The notes below the pieces were generated by a model that was not told where the DNA came from, did not search any database, and was given only the letters and a program-made list of their open reading frames with translations. Source: Synaphobranchus kaupii (taxonomy: Eukaryota; Chordata; Actinopteri; Anguilliformes; Synaphobranchidae). Taken from it: a stretch of DNA of 64,000 nt. The DNA lies in the NCBI GenBank assembly GCA_029718625.1, contig CM056380.1, positions 108,940,348 through 109,004,347 of the forward strand, written 5' to 3'. The position numbers and the translations under genes were made by a program. Shown here one piece after another: positions 48,623-59,345 of the stretch. The number at the start of each line of letters is the position of its first letter. The first letter of the stretch is position 1.

Positions 48623-48830
48623 CCTTAACGGACAGGATTTACTATCCACAAGATTGCCAGTCCAAATAATCACCTGAATAGGGCAGACTTGTCCACAAGT
48701 GCCCAGGAACAGCATTGGAGGGGGCACCTACACTTTAAAAAGGGACTTAAAAAACATGGGCATTGTCTTATGTTAAAAGGTGGTGGTAGGGATGTGGGGG
48801 GGGTGGTGAGGGGGGGGGGGGCAGGGGCAG
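48623..48830 (-). repeat. ERV family A module, partial copy M4
   Basis: Same orientation as M3 and directly joined to it. It contains the C-run/CCATCCCTACCACCACC to CCGTTAAGGTT part only, and abuts the gag-like frame. It shows that the module is tandemly arranged 3' of gag. Confidence 0.8.
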
Positions 48831-48905
48831 GCAGAGTGCCAGTTTTACCTCCTAGAACCCCAGTGTGGTTACTGGCAGTCCTTTGGCTGCGGAGGGCCAC
48901 AGCGT

Positions 48906-50570
48906 TCAGCAAACCGGGATGACAGGAGGCATCCTGTCATCTTGCTTCTTCCGCACGTGGATGCCCCTTAACCACGCCCGTCTCATCTCTGTCCAGGGGT
49001 CTATGCCAGTTTTGGCTTTGGTTCCCTCTCTGGGCAGCTGGGCTGATCGTTGCTCGTAGGCATGCAGTCCATCACTGCTCTCCGAACACTTCTGATGTCG
49101 GAAAAGGGCTCTTGCACTCTCCCTGGATGACGTGTGTGTGCGAAGTTTGCAGGTGTGGCTCGGGGGTGGAGAGACGAGGGTGGGGGAAACTGTTGTGCTA
49201 AATTGGGTGCTTTCATCTTGCTTTGGATTGCAAGACAACACTCTGGCGGAGACTTTGAGGGCCAGAGGAGTCGTAAAACGGCCCGGGGGGTTGGCTTCCT
49301 GCTCCGTTTCTCCCGGGGTCTCTTTACAGCTCTGATAGGGGAGCGAGACTTTCGCAGAAGTCCCCCTATCTCCTCCATCACAGGAACTGGTGGAAGTGGG
49401 AGAGTCCACAGAGCACACCCCTTCTGTCTGTGCAGCAGACAGAGGTTCCCCGGATTCAGCAGGAGGGGAAGAAAAGTCCACAAGGGGTGGGGTGGGGTCC
49501 TCGGCCTGGGTGGACTTTTCTGTGGGGGCTGACTCCACCTGTTGGGGTGCGTAGACCTCTCCACCTGGCAGGGCTGATGGGCCTGTAGAAGCCGGTTCCG
49601 CGTCCTGCGGTTCAACGGTCTCCTCACCAGGCTGGGCTGCTGCGTCTGCAGTAGCAGGTTCTGCCCCCAGGGGTTCGACGGTCTCCTCACCAGGCTGGGC
49701 TGCTGTGTCTGCAGTAGCAGGTTCTGCCTCCGGGGGTTTGACGGTCTCCTCACCAGGCTGGGCTGCTGTGTCTGCAGTAGCAGGTTCTGCCTCCAGGGGT
49801 TTGACGGTCTCCTCACCAGGCTGGGCTGCTGTGTCTGCAGTAGCAGGTTCTGCCTCCAGGGGTTCGACGGTCTCCTCACCTGGCTCAGCTGAGAGGACTG
49901 CAGCAGCGGATTCCACGTCCTGTGGGGTCACATCCTCTGTGGTGGCTGGTGTGATACAAGACACAGAGCTGTTTCCCCCAAATTCCTCCAGGGAAGGGGG
50001 GGCTCACCAGGGGGGTGGCTACATTGTCTGTGGAGGTGACAAAATCCACAGAATTGTCCAAGCCTGAAGGGGGTGGGGATGAGTCAATGGAGAGTGCTGT
50101 ATTGTCCTCGGTGGGGGGTGGTGCCTGGGTTATGGCTGGAATGGCGCCATGCACTGCTCCTTCCAGCGCATGCTGGACTGCCACAGAAGAAACTGGTTTG
50201 GCAGTAACTCCTGACTTAGAGTGGTGCTTTTCCCAAGCCAGTTTCCACATCTGGTTTACCTCCTCCCATGCCTGCTTTGACCGCCAGAGGTAGAGAAATG
50301 TTGTCTTTTCTCTAGGTACGACCTTATCCCTTGGACAATCTTGCGCTTGGTTTCATCACTCTCTGGAGAAATCAGATAGTCCAAATACTCAGTCCGCAGG
50401 TTGTAAAGGGCCTCCTCCTTCAGCTGGTCCATTGCCTTGAGCTGTTCTGCAAATTTTGGGCACTGGGCTATCAAATATTGCCGTTCTGATAACATGAGAT
50501 ACCACTGCTGATCCAGCCTTGACTGGCCAGGGAATGCTGGTAGGTTAGCAGTGGAGGGTAGATGAGGCAT
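48906..50570 (-). pseudogene. Gag-like protein of ERV family A, two frameshifts
   Basis: Placed about 160 nt after the tRNA-Gln primer binding site of a 747-bp LTR, so by position it is gag. I do not recognise the protein by sequence. The first segment (ATG 50570, MPHLPSTANLPAFPGQ) has an amphipathic helical stretch (LSERQYLIAQCPKFAEQ...EEALYNLRTEYLDYL). The frame shifts near 50310; the next segment has FLYLWRSKQAWEEVNQMWKL. It shifts again in a C-run near 49990. The last segment is acidic and Pro/Thr-rich, with six 21-residue tandem repeats of the type PGEETVEPLEAEPATADTAA (about 49520-49900). It then has a basic tail with DPWTEMRRAWLRG and stops at 48906. No zinc knuckle or pol follows. Both shifts could be mutations or homopolymer errors. 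Confidence 0.6.
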
Positions 50571-50730
50571 CTCTCTCTTTGTCTGGTATGCATAATAATA
50601 TAAAAAATTTAAAAATAAATAAATAAAATCAATAAATCTAAGACCAGTCGATTAGAAAAAGATTTGAACTTGTCTCAGAGTTTACCGCAGTTTACTCAAT
50701 AGCAAAATTTAGTATGCTATAGGACAACCT

Positions 50731-50748
50731 ATCTCGGTGGAACCTCCA
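50731..50748 (-). other. tRNA-Gln primer binding site
   Basis: The minus strand reads TGGAGGTTCCACCGAGAT, an exact 18-nt complement of the 3' end of vertebrate tRNA-Gln including CCA. It starts 4 nt after the LTR end (...CCGACA). This identifies the neighbouring 747-bp repeat as a 5' LTR. Confidence 0.92.
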
Positions 50749-50752
50749 ATTA

Positions 50753-51498
50753 TGTCGGGTAAGTGAGGACTAGGTAAAATGTGTATTTTCTGAATCCAGT
50801 GGGTTCCAACAGTCAATACCCTTGTTAAAACGTTCGGCACTCTGAATACTGAACACAAGCGATATTGCGTGCTAGAACCCCTCACTTAACCTACATTCAA
50901 AATAAGTTTTACGTGATTTAATTTAATAATTATTATTAAAAATTACAGTCATCAATTAAATCGCCAAATTCGTTAATAGGTAAGTCGAACAGTAACCTGG
51001 TGGATCAACTAACAAGCCAAAACAAAGTCTAAATCAGGTCTTGAGATTAAGTAATTTTATTAAATGAAAACATTCAATTAGAATAATGACTGGGAATCAT
51101 ACATTCACGAAGGATTGTAGGCTGACTACTTATAAATTCACAAAAGTGAAGACATTAAACCAGACATTAATTAGGAAATATACCAGAAAAGAGAGAGATA
51201 AGCCAAAAATTGTCAAAATTATTTACCCTCCAGCGGAACAGGAACAAAAGGAAACGCACGAGGAACCAAAAAGAATGACTTCTTCACACAAACTCCACAA
51301 TTGACTAACTTCTTTTTCTGCGGTACACTCATAAAATACCTCCACAGGAAGACCATCCCTGTCCTGATTGGGTTAAGGTGTGGGGGAGGGGGGGGAGAGG
51401 GGTCATTTATGACAGACTGGCTTATCTTTGATGGGGGGTTGAGAATGAGAGAGAGAGACAGAGATAGAGAGAAGGGGGGAAATATTAGATATCCTACA
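50753..51498 (-). repeat. 5' LTR of ERV family A (element E1, minus)
   Basis: 746 bp, minus strand TGTAGGATATC ... CCGACA, i.e. TG...CA ends. It carries a polyadenylation signal AATAAA (plus-strand TTTATT at 51056-51061), pyrimidine-rich U3 and a TATA-like TTTTATGAG. It is followed by the primer binding site and the gag-like frame. It is an inverted copy of 53106-53852. Its U3 end abuts module M1 without a polypurine tract, indicating insertion into another copy. Confidence 0.88.
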
Positions 51499-52131
51499 CA
51501 GCAGTCCACCCAACTGGACCCGAGCTCAAGGAGCCAAAACGGATTCCGACAGGGAAAGAGGTGCTTCCCCGCCCGTCAGTAGAGAGGTCTTGACCGCACT
51601 TTTCCGCCTGTGGATCGTCCAGCTGCCTGTCACAGGAGACAGAGCCCCCCGCACGCTGTGCAGAATTGGTAGAGACATTGTGGAATTAGGCTGCCTTTCA
51701 CTCACACAGTTACAACATTAAGGGGAATAAGCACTGCATGTTATCCAAGGAAGTCCAGGGAGCCTCTTCCCTTGCCAGTCCAGATACCCTGACACTGGAG
51801 AAGGAATTGACTGAACCAAGGTGCCATGACAGCAGTGACAAAAAAAAAAAATGCACCACACCGGATCATCACAATGAGACTAGTAAACTGGACATGGACT
51901 AATTGTTTTAGAAGATGGTTAATGAACCATTAGGACAATTGTTTTCATGCAGCTATCATTGTACAATGATATATATAATGTCCAAATGTGTGGTTGTTCT
52001 GATGATGGAACGATAGGCTCTTAGCAGCTGCATGCACCTATCGTTCCAAGAGAGGGAATGACGGGATGTTGCCTAATGTCTTGTGCTCTTTCTCTCTCCC
52101 TCTCTCTGTCTCTCTCTCTCGGCCTCTCTCT

Positions 52132-52168
<37 letters not shown>

Positions 52169-52345
52169 ATCCCTACCACCACCTTTTAACCTAATACCAT
52201 GCCCATGTTGTGTTTAAGTCCCTTTTATAGAGTGTAGGTGCCCCGCCAAATACTGTTCATGGACACTTATGGACAAGTCTGCCCTATTCATGTGATTATT
52301 TAGACTGGCAATCCCGTGGACGGTAAACCCTGTCCGTAAGGTTCC
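51499..52345 (+). repeat. ERV family A 3' internal module M1 (element E2, plus)
   Basis: Begins mid-module (CAGCAGTCCACCC) exactly at the E1 LTR edge. It continues through the hairpin (52006-52048), polypurine tract AAGAGAGGGAA (52048-52058), CT-run, a C-run of about 40 (52134-52168) and CCATCCCTACCACCACC, to GTCCGTAAGGTT. The E1 insertion explains the abrupt start. Confidence 0.82.
52006..52048 (+). other. Hairpin H1 beside polypurine tract
   Basis: Perfect arms TGGAACGATAGG (52006-52017) and CCTATCGTTCCA (52037-52048), 19-nt loop with TGCATGCA, then AGAGAGGGA. Confidence 0.92.
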
Positions 52346-53105
52346 CCTGCATGGACTGACAGCGGTCATAACATGCAGTGCTATCATTAATTGTTCCGCT
52401 CTTCACATGTTGCTGTGAGTGCCTAAGCCCTCAACTCCCACAGTCTTCTCCTGCCATTCCCTAAAGGACACCCACAGACACAAGTGCAAACAAGTGCAAC
52501 CGGTCCCACACCATGCCGTGGAAAGCTAGCCTAAGCAACTGCCGTCAGCAGTCCACCCAATTGGATCCAGGCTAAAGGAGCCAAAATGGATTCCGACAGG
52601 GAAAGAGGCGCTTCCCCGCCCGTCAGAAGAGAGGTCCTGACTGCACTTTGCCACCTGTGGATCGTCCAGCTTCCTGTCACAGGAGACAGAGCCCCCGCAC
52701 GCCGTGCAGAACTGGTAGAGACACTGTGGAGTAGGTTGCATTTCACTCACGCAATTGCAACACTAATGGAAAAAGCACTGCATGTTACCCAAGTCCAGGG
52801 AACTTCTGGTCCCTTGCCAGTCTAGATACCCAGACACTGGAGAAGGAAGAGACTGAACCAGGGTGTCATAACAGCAGCGACACAAAAGAGTATCTAATGG
52901 AGATATGACTCTAGATCACAAAGGGACTATTAAACTGGGCATGGACTAAATGTTTTAAAAATGGTTGGTGAACCATTTGGACAGTTGTTTTTGTTGTTAG
53001 CAGGTAACTGCATCTTCAATGTCCAAATGTGTAATGTGATTCCTATTTGGTGATGTAAGAATAGGTTTTTAGCAGGTGCATGCACCTATTCTTACAAGAG
53101 AGGGA
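52346..53105 (+). repeat. ERV family A 3' internal module M2 (element E2, plus)
   Basis: A diverged tandem copy of M1 in the same orientation. It has CTAGCCTAAGC.ACTGCCGT, CAGTCCACCCAATTGGATCC, the hairpin H2 and the polypurine tract AGAGAGGGA (53097-53105) that abuts the 3' LTR. It contains no coding frame I can support. Confidence 0.82.
53054..53096 (+). other. Hairpin H2, covarying, directly before PPT and 3' LTR
   Basis: Perfect arms TGTAAGAATAGG (53054-53065) and CCTATTCTTACA (53085-53096), 19-nt loop. Compared with H1 and H3, three positions differ in each arm and all three are compensated, so pairing is fully retained. Nine purines follow and then the LTR begins. Confidence 0.93.
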
Positions 53106-53852
53106 TGTAGGATATCTAATATTTCCCCCCTTCTCTCTATCTCTGTCACTCTCTCACTCTCACCCCCCAACATCAAAGATAAGCCAGTCTTTGTCATAAA
53201 TGACCCCTCTCCCCCCCTCCCCCATACCTTAACCCAATCAGGACAGGGATGGTCTTCCTGTGGAGGTATTTTATGAGTGTACTGCAGAAAAAGAAGTTAG
53301 TCTGTTTGGAGTTTGTTGGTGAAGAAGTCATTCTTTTTGGTTCCTCGTGCATTTCCTTTTGTTCCTGTTCAGCTGGAGGGTAAATAATTTGGCATTTTTT
53401 GGCTTATCTCTCTCCTTTCTGGTATATTCAAATTAATGTCTGGTTTAATGTCTTCCATTTTGTAAATTATAAGTAGTCAGCCTACATTCCTTAGTGAATG
53501 TATGATTTCAATTCATTATTCCAATTGACTGTTTTCGCTTAATAAAATTCTTTAATCTCAAGACCTGATTTAGACCTTGTTTTGGCTTGTTGGTTGATCC
53601 ACCAGGTTACTGTTCGACTTACCTATCAAAGAATTCAGCGATTTAATTGATGATTGTCATTTTTAATAATAATAATTAAATTAAATAACGTAAAACTTTT
53701 TTATGTAGGTTGTAGGTTAAGTGAGGGGTTCTAGCACACAATATCGCTTGTGTTCAGTATTCAGAGTGCTGAACGTTTTAACAACGGCATTGTCTGTTGG
53801 AACCGCTGGATTCAGAAAATACACATTTTACCTAGTCCTCACTTACCCGACA
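53106..53852 (+). repeat. 3' LTR of ERV family A (element E2, plus)
   Basis: 747 bp starting TGTAGGATATC right after the polypurine tract AGAGAGGGA and ending CCGACA. Contains a CT/C-rich U3, TATA-like TTTTATGAGTG (about 53269), AATAAA (53541-53546) and a U5. It is the inverse of the E1 LTR with moderate divergence, so the two insertions are not simultaneous products of one event. Confidence 0.88.
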
Positions 53853-54080
53853 GTTTTAGTTTTCTGATATTTGGTGAATGTTTAATTGTTTTTAGATACT
53901 GTGTACACGAGGCCTACGCAACTTGTATATGCCCAGGTTTTAGCTTCAGAAGACGATCTTCGCTAGTTATATTCAGAGTACGAAACTTTTAAGTACTTTG
54001 TTCAATATCTGTTTATGAATATTGAACATTGCTACGCGTTTTATTTTTTCTGATTTTATTTTATTTCTATTGTTAAAAAG
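53853..54080. other. Flank of the ERV; upstream part of Maverick region
   Basis: A/T-rich. It ends in TTCTATTGTTAAAAAG, a possible splice acceptor for the exon that follows. No terminal inverted repeat of a Maverick element was found. Confidence 0.4.
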
Positions 54081-54172
54081 GCCCTGAAAACCCTCTAGAG
54101 ACGGTTACAGAGACATCACCTTGCAGGCCTAAAGGACAGAAGAGAAAAAGCGGTGAGATTTAAGTTTTCTCC

Positions 54173-54204
<32 letters not shown>

Positions 54205-54746
54205 TGCGTGCGCGTGTGTGTGTGTGTGCTCGCATAGATTTGTGTGTGTGTGAGCATGTGTGCGTGCGTGCGTGTGTGTGTGTGTGCGTGTGTGTGTTTT
54301 AAAATAAATGTTTGCTTATTTAAGTCTTTTTTTTATTTTGTAATTTGATTTTTAATTTGAATTTTTAATTTTTATTTTTTAATTTTTAATTTTAGAATTT
54401 TAGATTTTTTAATTTTGAAATTTTTGATTTTTGATTTTAAATTTTAAATTTGAATTTTGAATTTCTGAATTTTTTAATTTTTAATTTAATTTTTTTCCTT
54501 ACAGACGGTGAAATAACGGATGACAAATTATTGGGTGTGGTGATCGACCAGGATATTTTAAATACATCTAACGAAAGCCGGCCTAACAAACGCATGAGCC
54601 CAGGACCACGGACATCGTCAGAACAGGAACAATCAGTCCCAAAGACAGCAACAGCAGCCGTCCAAACAGAGGAGAACAGGACACCTCCTGCGACTGTCTC
54701 GGTTTGTCAAAATGACGAAAGGGCTCCAATTAAGTATTTTGAATAA
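54081..54746 (+). CDS. Spliced ORF upstream of the polymerase, unknown function (partial)
   Basis: Two exons are inferred. Exon 54081-54152 reads [18 protein letters not shown] and ends at GTGAGA (54153-54158). The intron holds a (TG)n tract and a T-rich run ending TTTTTTCCTTACAG. Exon 54505-54746 continues in phase (Asp split across the junction) as [18 protein letters not shown]... and stops TAA 54744-54746. The joined frame is hydrophilic, Ser/Thr/Pro-rich and low-complexity. I do not recognise it. Further upstream exons are likely, since 54081 is preceded by an acceptor-like AAAAAG. Frame-consistent splicing argues it is real; it could alternatively be an N-terminal part of the polymerase transcript. 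Confidence 0.5.
54153..54504 (+). other. Inferred intron with (TG)n and A/T-rich DNA
   Basis: GTGAGA donor, (TG)n at 54173-54298, then TTTAATTTTGAA-type sequence and a TTTTTTCCTTACAG acceptor. A frame beginning in this intron at 54450 is not considered the true start. Confidence 0.6.
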
Positions 54747-54782
54747 GCTTGTAAACATTTTTGAAAGCCTATTAAAGTAAAA

Positions 54783-57700
54783 ATGTCTCCTAAAAGACCT
54801 TGTACGTGTTCGTGTTCAGGGGGCCAGAGTAAAAGACCTGCCACAGAAAATGCTGAAAACCATGACACTAACCAATTAGATTTACCGCATGAACATGTTA
54901 ACCCGCATCTCTTAGCTCTTGTTGATGATGTTTTGGATGTTCTTCCAAACGCAGAAGAAGAAGATGTTAATCAAGCCTCTATTAACACACATGAACCAAG
55001 TAATGAAGCTGTAGAGCATGATGTTTTTGCGGGTTTATTAAGAGCGCTGGACTCTGTAAACCGTGAACTTGCTTGTCGCGTTGAAACAGATATGAACCCA
55101 AACACCGCAGAAAATAACATGCATGGTCTTACAGAGCTAGAGATGTCCCAAAGCACTGTCGATAATAGCCTGCATAGACTTCCAGAAGTCAACCAAAATG
55201 GTGGTGGTGTGATTAATAACACAGATATTCAGGTGATACGTAGGCCAGCATTCAACAGTACAGAAATTTGGCTCCATTTTAACTTTACATCTTTGTACAA
55301 TGTTGATAACTACGCAGAGGTTTATGTGTACATCTTGAACACTTTAGAACATCTACTGGCTAATGTTTGTGAGCTGTCAAACCCCAGCGATGCCATAGTT
55401 AGAATTAAGGGGTGATTCTCTGTCTCAGGGTGTAACTGTACAGCTAAATGGTGATGAAATAGATTTGGAGGTTTTTTTGAGTATGATTGAAGAGTTGGTT
55501 CAAAGCAATTTTGATATCCTGGCGGATGAAACTCTGATGCTTATTCTGATGCAAACTCTGATGCTTATTATTCAGAACCCTAATGGCAGTGGAGACGGCG
55601 AAAATTATCAACATGTCTCAAGAGCGAAATCATTCGCAAAAAGCTAAGACATTTAATAGTTAGCTACAACACCAATAATAATCTCTGTTTCGCAACATGT
55701 TTGACACATCTTTTAAATCCGACATTCACAACCTGTGACGCTGAAAGAGAGGCTGAACATTTACAACGTTCCGTAGGTTTGGGTGTTCAGGATAACATTC
55801 AAATGTTTGAGAGGTTCTTAAACATCAAGATAGTTGTATGGGCACACAGTTCAAATAACGGCGTCTTAAAAAAGTTCAAACGAGAAACACACCACACTCA
55901 AAAACATTTTTTTTGTACCTCGATGGCGGACACTATTACGGTATCAAATCATTGACAGGTTTCTAAGGCAGTCAATATGTTTGTACATTTTGTTACATGC
56001 CGTACACCTCGAAACATAGCCACTCCTTGTTACATTATTGTAACGTCTGTTTTTGCGCAGAATGTTTTACACATCGTTCATCAACAACGATAAGGTGTAA
56101 GGACTGTAAGTGAATCTGTCGGTCTAGGTTTTGCTATAACGAGCATAAAGTTTTGAAACGGCAGGAGTCTAGCGGTAAAATGCTCAGTTTATGTGATACT
56201 AGCAAGTTCTGTGACAAATGTGCGCGAACATATGTCATAAGTAGCAACACATCTAAAACACACAAATGTTGTCTAAAGCTCTACAAAGCCTGTAAGGCTG
56301 TATTGACCCCTGAAGTCGAGCATGTGTGTTACATACAACCTGTGAAAACTAAACAACCCAACATACATTATGTTTTTTATGATTTTGAGTATCGGCAGGA
56401 CCATGGCGAACACATTGCGAATTTCATATGTTGCATGGATTTTAATGGCGAGCGTTGGACTGCAGAGGGTGATGATTGCTTTTTTTAAAAGGTATCGAAC
56501 CCCAAAGTACAAGGGCTATACATTCATTGCACATAATTCGAAGGGTTACGATGGTTACCTGCTGATGCAGTATTTGGTTAAGCAAGGTGTGAAGCCAAAC
56601 ATCATAGCGCAAGGCAGCAAGCTCATGTGCATTACAGATGAGGCTTTTGAACAGAGGTATATTGATTCACTCTGTTTCCTGACTATGAAGCTGAGTGCCA
56701 TGCCTGGCGCTCTAGGTTTTGACAATGCAAAAAAAGGGCATTTTCCCCATTTCTGGAATAAAATTGAGAACTAGAATTACATCGGTCCGTTCCCTTGTAC
56801 TATGGTTTTGATACAATGATGGAAAAGGAGAGGGAGGACTTTATGTCCTGGTATAATAATGTGTCTGGGGGTGTGTTTGACTTTCGAAAAGAAATGTCAG
56901 AGTACTGTCAGAATGACGTTGTTATTTTGCAGGAAGCTTGTTTGCGGTTTAGGACAGAGGTGCTTGGGAGCACAGGTTTAGACCCGTTCCAGTGCATTAC
57001 AATAGCCTCGGTGTGCATGAAACAATACTGCACAAACTTGTTGTCCAAAAACACCATCGCAGTCACATCGATGGGTATTCAGAGGTGGACGGCGTTCGGA
57101 CAGCTTTTGAATTTGCGGGGTGTTTTTTTCATGCTTGCCCTCAATGTTTTAATTTAAGCACAATTAACCCTCTCAGATTTTGGTTCAATATATCACAAAT
57201 TTCAAGAGAAAATTGACACTCTGCGTCGCATATACAACCTGAATGTTGTAGTTATGTGGGAGCACGAATGGGTAAGACTTAAACGTGAGAGTCCCGAGGT
57301 TCAGGAGTTCCTGCGACATCATGACTACCTGGAACATCTGGAACCTCGGGATGCTCTGTTTGGCGGTCGAACTAATGCGTTGCAATACTACAAGGCTCAA
57401 GAAGGTGAGCAAATACACTATTTTGATTTCACCAGTCTATACCCGTTCGTGAACAAAACTAAAGTTTACCCAACAAATCACCCCATCATCATCTTCCGTG
57501 ACTTTGAACCGATCAAAAACTATTTTGGTCTGGTCAAAGCCAGGGTATATACCCCAAGAAAACTTACAATACCTGTGTTACCGTACAGAGTCTCTGGTAA
57601 ATTAATGTTTCCACTTTGCCGGTCCTGCGCAGAATCTGAGCATCAAGGTGAGTGTGAACATTCTGATGAGTTTCGTTCTCTCACTGGTGTATGGTGTACC

Positions 57701-58671
57701 GTTGAAATGATTAAAGCTATTGAAAAAGGTTACATCATCGACAAAATCTTTGAAATTTGGCATTTCCAAGGTCCGATTCTCTTTTCAGTGACTATATTAC
57801 GATGCATTTAAAGGGGAAACAAGAAGCGTCAGGATACCCCTCTCGGGTTTCTGATGATTCTGACAAGGCTGCCTATGTGCAGAGTTATTGGGAGAAGGAG
57901 GGTGTTCGAGTAGACCCAAACAATATTTCAGTAAACAAAGCCAAGAGACAAATTTCCAAACTGTTTTTAAATAGTCTTTGGGGCAAATTTGGTCAGAGAA
58001 GCAACCAGACAAACACAACCTTGATCCGTGATCCTGAACAGTTTCTGCAATTCATGTTTTCAGACGAGTATGACATCTCACACTTTTTATTTCTTACAGA
58101 AGCAGTAGCTCTGGTACAGTGGAAACTTACTAAGTGTTTTCCAAAAGTCCCCAGATACAGCAATGTGTTCATCGCGGCCTTCACCACCGCTTATGCCCGG
58201 CTCGAGCTTTATGTCATGGATAAAATGTCTGACAGGGTTCTGTACCACGACACAGATTCTGTCATGTTTGTGAGCCGACCGGGTGACTGGATGCCTTCTC
58301 TAGGTGATTTTTTGGGAGAATTGACTAGTGAGCTAGACTCCGGTGACCACATTGTTGAATTTGTATCAGGAGGGCCCAAGACGTACGGTTATAAAACACG
58401 GTTAGGTAAAACATGCATGAAAGTGAAAGGTATAACCCTGCATCATACTAACACGCAAGTTGTCAATCTTTCATCCCTCACAGAATTGGTACAACATTAT
58501 GTACAGAATCCAGAGGCCCCAGCTCGTGAAATTACAACCAACACACAACAAATTGTGAGGAATAAGAGAGGATCCTCTCTCAGCAACCGCATAGTTTCTA
58601 AAAGATTCAGAGTAGTTTACAACAAAAGGGTCCTGCTCCCTTATTTCAAAACCTTGCCATATGGATTCTAG
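54783..58671 (+). pseudogene. Protein-primed family B DNA polymerase, multiply frameshifted
   Basis: First frame 54783-55415 (MSPKRPCTCSCSGG...) includes IWLHFNFTSLYN, typical of the N-terminal region. Later pieces add NNLCFATCLTHLLNP (about 55675-55725) and a cysteine-rich stretch. Exo I is YDFEYRQD (about 56378), Exo II AHNSKGYDGYLL (about 56530) and Exo III YCQNDVVIL (about 56900). Pol motif A is DFTSLYPFVNK (about 57424), motif B KLFLNSLWGKFGQR (about 57958) and motif C YHDTDSVMF (about 58243). All catalytic acidic residues remain visible, but the frame is broken near 55410, 55610, 55950, 56480, 57160 and 57790, with a stop at 56772. The product would copy the element's linear DNA by protein priming. 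It ends TAG 58669-58671, overlapping the ATPase start by 11 bp. Confidence 0.88.
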
Positions 58672-59344
58672 ACAAGTGTTTGGGGTTGAGGGTTTTGATA
58701 ACCGCCTTCAACATCCTTTTTCATGCATAATCTCAGGTCCATCAAACAGCGGTAAAAGCGTTTTTGTGAAAACACTGCTTGAAAATGCACAACATGTATC
58801 GTCAACAGTACCGCAGAACATTGTATGGTTTTATTCGTGCTGGCAACCCATGTATGATGAAGTGCTTTGTAAAATAAAGAATGTACATTTTGTAGAAGGT
58901 CTTCCTGAATCTTTGACCGATGACGTTTTGCTACCTTTGCACAAAACCAATATGGTAATTGTTGATGACCTTATGCAGGCTGCCAGTCAGAGCTCTGAAA
59001 TTGAGAGAGCTTTTACCAAGTATACACACCATATAAACCTAAGCATCATATATCTTGTTCAGAATCTTTTCTTCCAGGGTCGAAACAGCCGCACAATAAA
59101 TCTTAATGCAAACTATATTGTTCTGTTCAAAAATCCAAGAGATAAAATGCAAGTTAATGTTTTGGCACGGCAAATGTACCCCAGACATTCAAAGTTTTTC
59201 CTTGAATGTTTCGATGATGCGACCAGAAAACCTTATGGCTACCTATTAGTGGACTTAAAAGTGCAGGCGCCTGAGGAATACCGCATCAGAACTGGTTTGT
59301 ACGCTCCAGAGTGGCCGGTAGTTTATGTGCTAAAGAAAAAGTAA
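58661..59344 (+). CDS. FtsK/HerA-type DNA packaging ATPase
   Basis: An uninterrupted 227-residue frame, normal length for Maverick/adintovirus packaging ATPases. Walker A is GPSNSGKSVFV (residues about 27-37) and Walker B MVIVDDLM (about 104-111). The following region has FTKYTHHINLS, YLVQNLFFQGRNSRTI (sensor/arginine-finger region) and NPRDKMQVNVLARQMYP. The enzyme would pump genomic DNA into capsids using ATP. The start ATG 58661 lies inside the last codons of the polymerase frame, a compact viral-type overlap. Unlike the polymerase it has no lesion, which is notable but may be chance given its small size. Confidence 0.9.
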   Translation: MDSRQVFGVEGFDNRLQHPFSCIISGPSNSGKSVFVKTLLENAQHVSSTVPQNIVWFYSCWQPMYDEVLCKIKNVHFVEGLPESLTDDVLLPLHKTNMVIVDDLMQAASQSSEIERAFTKYTHHINLSIIYLVQNLFFQGRNSRTINLNANYIVLFKNPRDKMQVNVLARQMYPRHSKFFLECFDDATRKPYGYLLVDLKVQAPEEYRIRTGLYAPEWPVVYVLKKK

Positions 59345-59345
59345 T

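Noticed and set aside
49132..50067. Plus-strand frames opposite the gag-like gene
   Set aside because: Shadows of the 63-bp coding repeat on the other strand; no domain or start context.
50753..53852. 747-bp inverted repeats as terminal inverted repeats of the Maverick element
   Set aside because: They carry TG...CA ends, AATAAA, a tRNA-Gln primer binding site on one copy and a polypurine tract on the other, so they are LTRs of a retrovirus family.
54450..54504. Translation start for the Maverick upstream ORF in A/T-rich DNA
   Set aside because: The region is better read as intron ending in a TTTTTTCCTTACAG acceptor, with the upstream exon joining in phase.
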